Both the position numbers and the translations under genes were made by a program. The notes below the pieces were generated by a model, which was given only the letters and a program-made list of their open reading frames with translations, searched no databases and was not told the DNA's origin. This document shows positions 1 through 5,999 of a stretch of 8,916 nt of DNA, in pieces (position 1 is the stretch's first letter; each line of letters starts with the position of its first letter). The stretch covers positions 1 through 8,916 of the forward strand of contig QILZ01000018.1 in assembly GCA_003233545.1 (NCBI GenBank), written 5' to 3'. This stretch comes from Spirochaetales bacterium (lineage in GTDB: Bacteria; Spirochaetota; Spirochaetia; SZUA-6).

Positions 1-506
1 TTGTATTTCCCTGCAATGGTGTTTTTAAGTTTGCTGCGTATCTTTTCTCCCATGACCCCGGAATATGAAACAGGAGAATCGATAAAGATATCCAACCGGT
101 TCGGTTTTAGATTTACCAGATGTTTAATAACCTCGTTTACCGCTTTTTCGGTGACCTTACTTTCTCTGTAGCTTCCGTGTATTCCTGCCGAATCCCTTAC
201 AATACCGTCATCCGCTATAAAGAGAGGGCAGCCTTTTAAATAGCTCTCTACGGTAATCAGTGTATTATACCAGTCGACGCCGATAGTAGAAGCTTCGGCT
301 TTTTTCAGGGGCACTATTTTTCTTTTTCTGTTAAGAGCCGTTTCTGAATCTACCACGCCGCGGAAAAGGCAGTTTCTCCGGATTTTAGACAGTCTGTACC
401 TATCCCCTATAAGTTTCAGCGAAGCTTTCCCCGGGTATCCCCGCTCCATGAGAAAACGGTAATCGGAGACAGCTTTATGAAAATCTAACATTGACATACT
501 GGACAT
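1..506 (-). CDS. DUF434/DUF5616 domain protein (C-terminal part outside the window)
   Basis: Reading the minus strand from the ATG at 506 gives 168 open codons before the window edge, so the 3' end is missing. Residues about 7-55 resemble the DUF434 domain: an aromatic/Arg-rich helix (DYRFLMERGYPGKASLKLIG), then DRYRLS and the CLFRGV segment. Residues about 75-160 resemble the DUF5616 domain that normally follows it, with GVDWYNTLITVES, LFIADDGIVRD, GIHGSYR and FIDSPVS. The conserved Asp residues (D78, D99, D100, D105, D143) are spaced as in a possible metal-binding, nuclease-like fold, but no activity is established to my knowledge. Full-length relatives are only moderately longer than this fragment. 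The start is uncertain: in-frame ATGs also lie at 497 and 491, and none has a clear Shine-Dalgarno. The gene diverges from the response-regulator operon at 573, whose predicted promoter overlaps its first codons. Family assignment is from remembered consensus. Confidence 0.8.
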   Translation of the reverse strand, partial: MSSMSMLDFHKAVSDYRFLMERGYPGKASLKLIGDRYRLSKIRRNCLFRGVVDSETALNRKRKIVPLKKAEASTIGVDWYNTLITVESYLKGCPLFIADDGIVRDSAGIHGSYRESKVTEKAVNEVIKHLVNLKPNRLDIFIDSPVSYSGVMGEKIRSKLKNTIAGKY

Positions 507-518
507 AATCACTATACT
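491..518 (+). promoter_or_regulatory. predicted sigma70-type promoter of the response-regulator operon
   Basis: A perfect -35 box TTGACA (491-496) and a -10 box TATACT (513-518, five of six consensus bases) are separated by 16 bases. Transcription would start near 525 and give a leader of about 48 bases before the ATG at 573. The -35 box lies inside the first codons of the divergent DUF434 gene, so a regulator or polymerase bound here could also hinder that gene. Sequence match only; no experimental start is known. Confidence 0.65.
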
Positions 519-548
519 AAAGAATATAGAGAAATAAACTCTTAAAAA

Positions 549-566
549 TATCCTTACAAAAGGATA
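549..566 (+). promoter_or_regulatory. 7-bp hairpin enclosing the Shine-Dalgarno of the HTH-receiver gene
   Basis: TATCCTT (549-555) and AAGGATA (560-566) are perfect inverted copies around the 4-base loop ACAA. The 3' arm contains AAGGA (560-564), the best Shine-Dalgarno for the ATG at 573 (8-base spacing). In RNA this stem would hide the ribosome-binding site. It could tune translation, or it could be a DNA operator dyad instead. The stem is short and AT-rich, so its stability is modest. Confidence 0.45.
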
Positions 567-572
567 GGGTAT

Positions 573-1196
573 ATGGCAAAAAATGAAAAGAAGATAAGGA
601 TATTTTCTGCTCTGGAAGTGGCTAATATATGCGGTGTTGTAAATCAGACCGCTATCAACTGGATAAAAAGCGGTTATTTAAAAGCATTTATAACTCCCGG
701 CGGACAGTACCGGGTTTATGAGGAGGATCTGCTCGAGTTTTTAAAATCCAGGGGAATGAGGATTCCGGAAGAAATCGATGCGGGAGAGGAAGAAATTGCG
801 GAATGGCAGAGGGTGCTCATCGTAGATGACGACAGGGATATAAATCATATTATTAAACGGTATTTATCGAGAAAAATGCCCGAATTTACCATTCTACAGG
901 CCTTTGACGGATACGAAGCGGGCAGAATGATATCCGAGTGGAAACCGGGAATTATAATACTCGATATTTATCTTCCTGGCATCGACGGACATGTATTGTG
1001 CAGAAAGATTAAATCTGATCCGGATCTTGGCAATCCTGTTATAATAGGAATAACGGGATTGGACAATCCGGAAGAGAGCAGAGCGCTTTTAAAAGAGGGT
1101 GCGGAAGCCATATATACCAAACCGCTGGATATGGAAGTGCTTGTAGCAAAAATTAAAGATTTGATTTTAAAGTATAGAAGGGGAAATGGCACATAA
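573..1196 (+). CDS. HTH (excisionase/MerR-like)-receiver response regulator
   Basis: This 207-residue protein has two parts. Residues about 10-60 form a winged helix-turn-helix of the excisionase/BldC/MerR-like type (FSALEVANICGVVNQTAINW, then the wing TPGGQYRVYEEDLLEFL). Residues about 79-200 form a complete CheY-like receiver: acidic pocket D85-D86-D87, phosphoacceptor D131 in ILDIYLPGIDG, switch T161 and conserved K183-P184. An acidic linker (about 65-76) joins them. The order is reversed from most response regulators, where the receiver comes first. The expected role is a phosphorylation-controlled DNA-binding protein in the cytoplasm. Target and partner kinase are unknown, and no histidine kinase lies in the window. 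The ATG at 573 has AAGGA 8 bases upstream, inside a hairpin. The gene ends 11 bases inside the next gene, so the two are translationally coupled. The domain order is known in other bacteria, so only the context is unusual. Confidence 0.92.
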   Translation: MAKNEKKIRIFSALEVANICGVVNQTAINWIKSGYLKAFITPGGQYRVYEEDLLEFLKSRGMRIPEEIDAGEEEIAEWQRVLIVDDDRDINHIIKRYLSRKMPEFTILQAFDGYEAGRMISEWKPGIIILDIYLPGIDGHVLCRKIKSDPDLGNPVIIGITGLDNPEESRALLKEGAEAIYTKPLDMEVLVAKIKDLILKYRRGNGT

Positions 1197-1542
1197 AAAA
1201 GGTACTCTCCTGATTGTCGAAGACGAAGACTCGATCCGGTTAACCCTGCGGGATTTTTTAAAGCGTAAGGGATACGAGGTATTTGTTGCCTCCGACGGAG
1301 TCGGTGCAATAAAGCATCTTCTTGATCACACAATAGATATTATTATAACGGATTATCGAATGGATATATTAGGCGGAGATTATTGGGTGCGGTTTTTAAA
1401 ACGTTATCTCGGTGATAAGAAGATAATCATTACAAGCGGCTTTTTAAAATCGGATTTTCTAATTCCGTTCCCGGTACTGTACAAACCGTTCGATTATACG
1501 GAACTTGAAAAACTTATCGCAGAGTCTTTGCAGGCAGAATAA
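1186..1542 (+). CDS. stand-alone receiver (CheY-like) response regulator
   Basis: The protein is 118 residues long and is a single receiver domain with no output domain. The active-site set is complete: E12-D13 acidic pair in LLIVEDED, phosphoacceptor D56 in IIITDYRMD, switch S84 in IIITSG, and K100-P101 in VLYKPFDY. It starts 11 bases before the upstream stop codon. GAAGGGG at 1177-1183 serves as Shine-Dalgarno, although the spacing is short. Single receivers usually act by protein-protein contact or as phosphate shuttles in a relay. Overlap with the HTH-receiver gene suggests the two work in one pathway, for example phosphotransfer through a shared kinase, but this is inference. The cognate kinase is not in the window. 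Confidence 0.9.
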   Translation: MAHKKGTLLIVEDEDSIRLTLRDFLKRKGYEVFVASDGVGAIKHLLDHTIDIIITDYRMDILGGDYWVRFLKRYLGDKKIIITSGFLKSDFLIPFPVLYKPFDYTELEKLIAESLQAE

Positions 1543-1561
1543 AACGAACAGGATTAGTTAA

Positions 1562-1843
1562 TTGTCTAAGAACAAAGCCTTTATAGCTCATGTTTACGGC
1601 AGTGTACAGGGGGTCGGTTTCAGGTTTTCCACTGTGTCCGAAGCAAGGAGGCTTAAAATTTCGGGGTATGTAAGAAACATGCCGGATGGTTCCGTGGAAG
1701 TTATGGCAGAGGGCAGTCCGGAGAATTGTACCAGGCTGCTTGAATGGCTCAAAAAAGGCCCTCCCGGTGCTTTCGTCAGGGAAGTTAAAGTTCGGGACAG
1801 CAATTTAAGCGGGTTATACAGGGGTTTTACCGTACAGTATTGA
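1562..1843 (+). CDS. acyP: acylphosphatase
   Basis: This small 93-residue enzyme has the usual length of the acylphosphatase family, which hydrolyses acyl phosphates such as acetyl phosphate, carbamoyl phosphate or 1,3-bisphosphoglycerate to a carboxylate and phosphate in the cytoplasm. The signature VYGSVQGVGFR (residues 11-21) forms the phosphate-binding loop with catalytic R21. GYVRNMPDGSVEV contains catalytic N39. An ATG is absent, and the start is TTG at 1562, with CAGGA (1549-1553) placed 8 bases upstream. The frame fits the family N-terminus well. It follows the receiver gene by 19 bases without a terminator, so it is probably in the same operon. Its substrate class matches the aspartyl phosphate of the two upstream receivers, a suggestive but unproven link. 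Confidence 0.95.
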   Translation: MSKNKAFIAHVYGSVQGVGFRFSTVSEARRLKISGYVRNMPDGSVEVMAEGSPENCTRLLEWLKKGPPGAFVREVKVRDSNLSGLYRGFTVQY

Positions 1844-1899
1844 TAAACCCTGTGTGGAGTAGAACAGTGCATCAGTTTCTCCGTGGTGCGCAGGAAAAA

Positions 1900-1926
1900 A
1901 AAGCCGGCACTTAATGTGCCGGCTTT
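1900..1926 (-). terminator. strong intrinsic terminator of eno (possibly bidirectional)
   Basis: Arms AAAGCCGGCAC (1900-1910) and GTGCCGGCTTT (1916-1926) are perfectly complementary around a 5-base loop. On the minus strand the stem runs into eight consecutive U residues about 20 bases past the eno stop codon, a textbook intrinsic terminator. On the plus strand the stem is followed by TATGGTTTTT, a poorer U-tract, so it may also stop the acyP operon, less efficiently. Confidence 0.93.
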
Positions 1927-1946
1927 ATGGTTTTTAAGATTTGTCA

Positions 1947-3242
1947 TTACTTTTTTACGGAATAGAATGCATCCTGTCCGGCAAACCGTGCGGTTCCTTC
2001 CAGAAGTTCTTCTATCCTCATAAGCTGATTATACTTGGCTATTCTTTCCGACCGTGATACGGATCCCGTTTTTATCTGTCCTATTTCCAATGCAACGACG
2101 AAATCCGCAATAAAAGTGTCCTCTGTCTCACCGCTTCTATGAGAAACAACTGCGGTAAAACCAGCCTTTTTAGTCATATCGACCGCTTCGTATGTCTCCG
2201 TTAAAGTTCCTATCTGGTTAAGTTTAATGAGGACGGAATTCGATATCCCGAGATCGATTCCTTTTTTTATTCTCTTTGTGTTGGTAACAAAGATATCATC
2301 TCCGACGAGCTGAATCTTTTTACCGAGTTTGTCGGTAAGTATTTTCCACCCGTCCCAGTCGTCTTCAGCCATTCCGTCTTCCAAAGATATAATCGGATAT
2401 TTTGACACCCAGTCAGCGTAGAAATCTACTATTTCGGCCGGCGTTAACTCTCTGCCGTCGGATTTTTTAAAGATATATTTGTTCTTCTCAACATCATAAA
2501 ATTCGGATGATGCGGGATCCAATGCAATATAAATATCTTCTCCCGCTTTGTAGCCCGCTTTTTCGATTCCCTGAAGTATGACTTCTACGGCTTCTTCATT
2601 GGACTTTAGATTTGGTGCAAAACCTCCTTCATCGCCGACAGCGGTGCTGTATCCTTTGTTCTTCAGAACCGCCTTAAGATTATGAAAAGTTTCGGACATC
2701 ATACGTACCGCTTCGTGAAAAGACTCAGCTCCTACGGGAACAATCATAAACTCCTGCAGATCGACCGAGTTACTGGCATGTGCTCCTCCGTTAAGAACAT
2801 TTGCCATGGGAATAGGCATTAATGATGCATGATAGCTGCCGAGATACTTAAAAAGTGGAACAGCGAGGTAATCCGCTGCCGCACGTGCAACTGCCATGGA
2901 AACACCGAGTATTGCATTAGCGCCTAATTTACTCTTGTTTTCCGTTCCGTCGAGTTCTATCATTGTTTTATCTATATCTACCTGGTCCAGTGCGTCCAAC
3001 CCGATAATTTCCGGTGAAATTATGTCGTTTATATTCTGTATGGCTTTAAGAACTCCCTTCCCCATGTAGCGTGATTTATCTCCGTCCCGAAGTTCAACAG
3101 CTTCGTGCTCGCCCGTAGATGCACCCGACGGTACTGCGGCACGTCCCATAGAGCCGTCTTCTAAGATAATATCGACTTCTACTGTCGGATTTCCCCTGGA
3201 ATCCAGAATCTCTCTTGCTTCGACATAGTCAATAATACTCAT
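1947..3242 (-). CDS. eno: enolase (phosphopyruvate hydratase)
   Basis: Enolase interconverts 2-phosphoglycerate and phosphoenolpyruvate in glycolysis. The protein is 431 residues, the normal bacterial length. All catalytic and metal-binding residues are visible: H155 and E164 (GGAHASNSVDLQEF), E205 (GDEGGF), metal ligands D242 (ALDP), E288 (SLEDG) and D315 (VGDD), catalytic K340 in the signature LIKLNQIGTLTET, then SHRSGET and K391. The start is the ATG at 3242, giving MSIIDYVEAREILDSRGNP, the standard N-terminus. AGGAGA (3249-3254) lies 6 bases upstream of it. The frame is open 19 codons further to an ATG at 3299, but that extension is not family-like and spans the ribosome-binding site. The gene is a single-gene unit with its own terminator, divergent from proS. 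Confidence 0.99.
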   Translation of the reverse strand: MSIIDYVEAREILDSRGNPTVEVDIILEDGSMGRAAVPSGASTGEHEAVELRDGDKSRYMGKGVLKAIQNINDIISPEIIGLDALDQVDIDKTMIELDGTENKSKLGANAILGVSMAVARAAADYLAVPLFKYLGSYHASLMPIPMANVLNGGAHASNSVDLQEFMIVPVGAESFHEAVRMMSETFHNLKAVLKNKGYSTAVGDEGGFAPNLKSNEEAVEVILQGIEKAGYKAGEDIYIALDPASSEFYDVEKNKYIFKKSDGRELTPAEIVDFYADWVSKYPIISLEDGMAEDDWDGWKILTDKLGKKIQLVGDDIFVTNTKRIKKGIDLGISNSVLIKLNQIGTLTETYEAVDMTKKAGFTAVVSHRSGETEDTFIADFVVALEIGQIKTGSVSRSERIAKYNQLMRIEELLEGTARFAGQDAFYSVKK

Positions 3243-3276
3243 TTTAAATCTCCTGTATTTATAATTTATATCTATC

Positions 3277-3306
3277 AATATGTAGATTAATTGGTGCAAC
3301 TGTCAA
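3277..3306 (-). promoter_or_regulatory. predicted eno promoter
   Basis: On the minus strand a perfect TTGACA -35 box (3301-3306) is followed after 18 bases by CATATT (3277-3282, four of six -10 bases). Transcription would start near 3270 and give a leader of under 30 bases that carries AGGAGA. The -35 is convincing. The exact -10 is not, because the region is AT-rich and offers neighbouring alternatives. Confidence 0.5.
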
Positions 3307-3327
3307 GTTAAGGCGTTAAAAATATTT

Positions 3328-3341
3328 AAATCTTCGGATTT
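3328..3341. repeat. short inverted repeat with TTCG centre between eno and proS promoters
   Basis: AAATC and GATTT (3328-3332, 3337-3341) flank TTCG, which as RNA would be a stable C(UUCG)G tetraloop on a 5-bp stem. It lies between the two divergent -35 boxes, upstream of both predicted start points, so it should not be transcribed from either. It is more likely a DNA dyad, or chance. No function can be assigned. Confidence 0.35.
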
Positions 3342-3342
3342 C

Positions 3343-3372
3343 TTGACCCGGGGGAGGGAAAAAGCATAAAAT
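3343..3372 (+). promoter_or_regulatory. predicted proS promoter, placing the transcript start at the ATG
   Basis: TTGACC (3343-3348) and TAAAAT (3367-3372) are each one mismatch from consensus, 18 bases apart. Only 7 bases separate the -10 box from the proS ATG (3380), so the expected start of transcription falls on or next to the A of ATG. No Shine-Dalgarno is present just before the start; the purine run GGGGGAGGG is 22 or more bases upstream and would not be transcribed. This points to a leaderless mRNA. Confidence 0.55.
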
Positions 3373-3379
3373 ACTATCC

Positions 3380-5080
3380 ATGCGGTATTCAGCTGTACAT
3401 GGCAAAACATTGCGGGAACCTCCTCATGAGGTAAAATTCGCATCTTCGGCGCTGTTAATACAGGGCGGGTATATACGCCCGTTGGGGCAGGGGCTTTTTT
3501 CGTACCTTCCTCTGGGAATAAAAGCTATCGAACGTATAAAAGAAGTAATACGAAAAGAAATGGACCGGCTCGGAGGACAGGAAGTGCTGGTGCCGCTTAT
3601 TAATCCTGCGGAAATATGGAAAAAGAGCGGGAGGTATGAACGGATTCATAAGGAGATGATACGTTTTAAAGACCGCAGCAATCATGAGCTTGTTATTGCC
3701 CCCACTCACGAGGAGGCGATGATAGAACTTGTCAAGGGAAGTTTGTTAAGCTACAGGGAACTTCCGCTGCTTCTCTATGAATTTCAGATAAAATTTCGTG
3801 ATGAAGAAAAGCCCAGAGGGGGGTTGATGCGGGCAAAAGAATTTTTAATGAAGGATGCATATTCATTTCACAGATCCTTTTACAGTCTTAACGATTTTTT
3901 CCCTAAAATATTTGCAGCGTATAAAAGGATTTTTAAGAAGTGCGGGATTAAAATTATTACAGCGGAAGCGGGTGTGGGCTTTATAGGCGGCAAAAAGTCG
4001 TATGAATTCCTGATGCCTCTGGAAACCGGTGACGATACCATCATAAGTTGTGAAAAATGTCATTACCTGGCCAACAGAAACATTGCAGCTACGGGAAGGG
4101 ATTATCATACGGAGAAACTTATGCAAACTGAAAAGGTATATACTCCGGGTTGTATTACAATAGATGAACTGGCCGGTTATCTCGGAATTACAAAGGATAG
4201 ATGTGCCAAGAGTATTGTCTATCGTACCGCAAAAGGGCTTGTAATGGCTGTAGTGCGGGGTGATTACGAAATCAGCGAGGAGAAACTTTCACGGTCTATC
4301 GAAACTCCCGTGCTTAGACTGGCATCCGATGACGAGCTTTATAATGCCGGCCTTGTGCCCGGATTTTTATCCCCTATAGGAATGGATGAATCCGTAGAGG
4401 TTGTTACGGATGACACTATTGTTAAATCATCGAACCTTGTTTACGGAGCAAATGAAAAGGATTATCACCTTAAGAATATAAATTACGGGAGAGATTATGC
4501 TGCGGATAATATCGCCGACATTTCTTTGCCTAAGGATGCGGATATATGCCTGCAGTGCGGGGGTGAGCTTAAGAAAATAAAGGCAGTAGAGATCGGGCAT
4601 ATTTTTAAGCTTGGTGACGGCTACTCGAAAGCTTTAAATCTGCATTTTCAGGATGATAATGGAAAAAAAGGTTATGCGCATATCGGATGTTACGGTATTG
4701 GAATCGGCAGGCTGTTATCTTCGATTGTGGAATGGAACCATGACGAAAAGGGGATCGTATGGCCTTATGCCGTTTCACCGTACCAGATGTATCTTATCAC
4801 TATCGGAAAATCGAATACTGTAAAAAGGGTTGCTGAAGATATATATAAAAAGATGGAAGCTGTTACACTGTTCGACGACCGCAATGAATCTCCGGGAGTA
4901 AAATTAAAGGATTCGGATTTGCTTGGTATTCCCGTAAGAGTTGTGGTGTCATCGCGTAATCTGAACAGGGGTGTTATCGAAATCAGCGACAGAAAAACGG
5001 GTTTTACCCGGCTTGTTCCGAAGGAAAAAATTACGGAAGAAATTTCCGTACTTTTTAATAAACAGGAAAGGGATGTTTAG
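3380..5080 (+). CDS. proS: prolyl-tRNA synthetase (bacterial type with editing domain)
   Basis: ProRS attaches proline to tRNA-Pro using ATP. The 566-residue length is typical of the bacterial long form. MRYS at the start is the usual N-terminus and supports the ATG at 3380. The class II core shows YLPLG and QEVLVP (motif 1 region), PTHEE (109-112), motif 2 around FRDEEKPRGGLMRAKEF (139-155) with MKDAYSFH after it, and motif 3 GCYGIGIGRLL (437-446). The inserted YbaK-like editing domain, which clears misacylated Ala-tRNA-Pro, spans roughly 225-395. K277 in the CAKSIV segment matches the conserved editing lysine. CxxC pairs at 224-227 and 390-393 flank the insert and could hold a metal. The anticodon-binding domain is about 465-566. 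The usual [ST]HEF motif reads SYEF (207-210). It lacks a Shine-Dalgarno and is probably leaderless. An UPF0158-GNAT gene follows after 8 bases. Confidence 0.98.
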   Translation: MRYSAVHGKTLREPPHEVKFASSALLIQGGYIRPLGQGLFSYLPLGIKAIERIKEVIRKEMDRLGGQEVLVPLINPAEIWKKSGRYERIHKEMIRFKDRSNHELVIAPTHEEAMIELVKGSLLSYRELPLLLYEFQIKFRDEEKPRGGLMRAKEFLMKDAYSFHRSFYSLNDFFPKIFAAYKRIFKKCGIKIITAEAGVGFIGGKKSYEFLMPLETGDDTIISCEKCHYLANRNIAATGRDYHTEKLMQTEKVYTPGCITIDELAGYLGITKDRCAKSIVYRTAKGLVMAVVRGDYEISEEKLSRSIETPVLRLASDDELYNAGLVPGFLSPIGMDESVEVVTDDTIVKSSNLVYGANEKDYHLKNINYGRDYAADNIADISLPKDADICLQCGGELKKIKAVEIGHIFKLGDGYSKALNLHFQDDNGKKGYAHIGCYGIGIGRLLSSIVEWNHDEKGIVWPYAVSPYQMYLITIGKSNTVKRVAEDIYKKMEAVTLFDDRNESPGVKLKDSDLLGIPVRVVVSSRNLNRGVIEISDRKTGFTRLVPKEKITEEISVLFNKQERDV

Positions 5081-5088
5081 TTTAAAAA

Positions 5089-5994
5089 ATGTTTAAATTA
5101 ACACCGGAAATAATAGATCAGATCATCTTTGCTATGGAGGATCAGGAGAATAGTTTTGTGGTAAATCCTGATACAGGCGGTCTTGAAGAGATAAAAGCTG
5201 ACGATGAAGGTTTTAAAGATGAAAAGTATATCGAAATTCCCGAATGGAGACCTGTGGACGGCTACAGGTTAATGGAGAGTTTTATTTCAGGGCTTCATAA
5301 TCCTATCTACAGGCAGCAGCTTCTGGATGCTATTGCATCGGGACGCAAGGTATTCAGGAATTTTAAAAACAGCCTCAAAAGGAATGCGGTACTCGAACGA
5401 AAATGGTTTTTATATAAAGAGAGAGAGTTAAAAAGGATAATCTATGAATGGTATAATGCAAATCGGGAAATTCAGGGTTTAAAGAAAATTCAAATCCCCG
5501 CCGCGGAAACGGAAGATCTCGTATTAAGTGACTTTGTTTTTACAGGATTGGATAATAATCCTGCCATTATAGCGGAACTTGACAGGAAAGCGGTATTCGG
5601 ATGGTATGAGAGTTACGAGCCGGAAATTGCCGGAAAACTGTACAATGAAAGAATGTCAAATCTTCCGGATATAGATGATAAGAGTTCCATAGTATTTACA
5701 GCGCAGACTCCTTCCTCTGAGACAGCGGGGTTTATATGGGTTATTAAGAAAAAAAAAGCTGTCACCGGTACTCAGTATTTTCTTATTGTTCAGCTGTATG
5801 TAATAGAAGAGTATCGCGGGCTCGGAATTGCGAGGGCATTGCTAAAACACCTTGTCGATTTTACACGTAGTGAGAATATCAACCTTATAGATATTGCGCT
5901 TCCTTCCGGTTTGTTTGAGTTTATACCGATTTTAAAGAGTTTCGGTTTTAAAACTGTTTCTAAAACTCTGGAGCTGAATACGGAACAGCTATAA
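5089..5994 (+). CDS. UPF0158 domain fused to a GNAT N-acetyltransferase domain
   Basis: The 301-residue protein has two recognisable halves. Residues about 5-128 match the UPF0158 family (uncharacterised): AMEDQE, then FVVNPDTGGLEEI, KYIEIPEWRPVDGYRLMESF, FRNFKNSL and KWFLYKERELKRIIYEW. Residues about 135-295 form a GNAT acetyltransferase fold. The acetyl-CoA pyrophosphate loop is RGLGIA (243-248) after the strand LIVQLYVIEE, with a late GFKTVSKTLEL strand. The acyl acceptor cannot be predicted. The gene begins 8 bases after proS. The only purine-rich site, AGGAAAGGGA (5064-5073), is 15 bases upstream, too far for strong initiation, so translation is probably coupled to proS. No signal peptide or membrane segment is seen. 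The stop lies 5 bases from the convergent HAD gene. Confidence 0.85.
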   Translation: MFKLTPEIIDQIIFAMEDQENSFVVNPDTGGLEEIKADDEGFKDEKYIEIPEWRPVDGYRLMESFISGLHNPIYRQQLLDAIASGRKVFRNFKNSLKRNAVLERKWFLYKERELKRIIYEWYNANREIQGLKKIQIPAAETEDLVLSDFVFTGLDNNPAIIAELDRKAVFGWYESYEPEIAGKLYNERMSNLPDIDDKSSIVFTAQTPSSETAGFIWVIKKKKAVTGTQYFLIVQLYVIEEYRGLGIARALLKHLVDFTRSENINLIDIALPSGLFEFIPILKSFGFKTVSKTLELNTEQL

Positions 5995-5999
5995 GAAAA

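Noticed and set aside
968..1333. Minus-strand open frame opposite the receiver genes
   Set aside because: It overlaps two clear receiver domains on the plus strand, has no recognisable motif or ribosome site, and looks like an antisense shadow.
1844..1899. Possible small gene or RNA between acyP and the terminator
   Set aside because: Only about 55 bases, with no start codon with ribosome site and no convincing secondary structure apart from the terminator itself.
3243..3299. Nineteen-codon upstream extension of enolase from the ATG at 3299
   Set aside because: It would translate across the AGGAGA ribosome site and the predicted promoter, and the residues do not resemble any enolase N-terminus. 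MSIIDYVEAREI at 3242 does.
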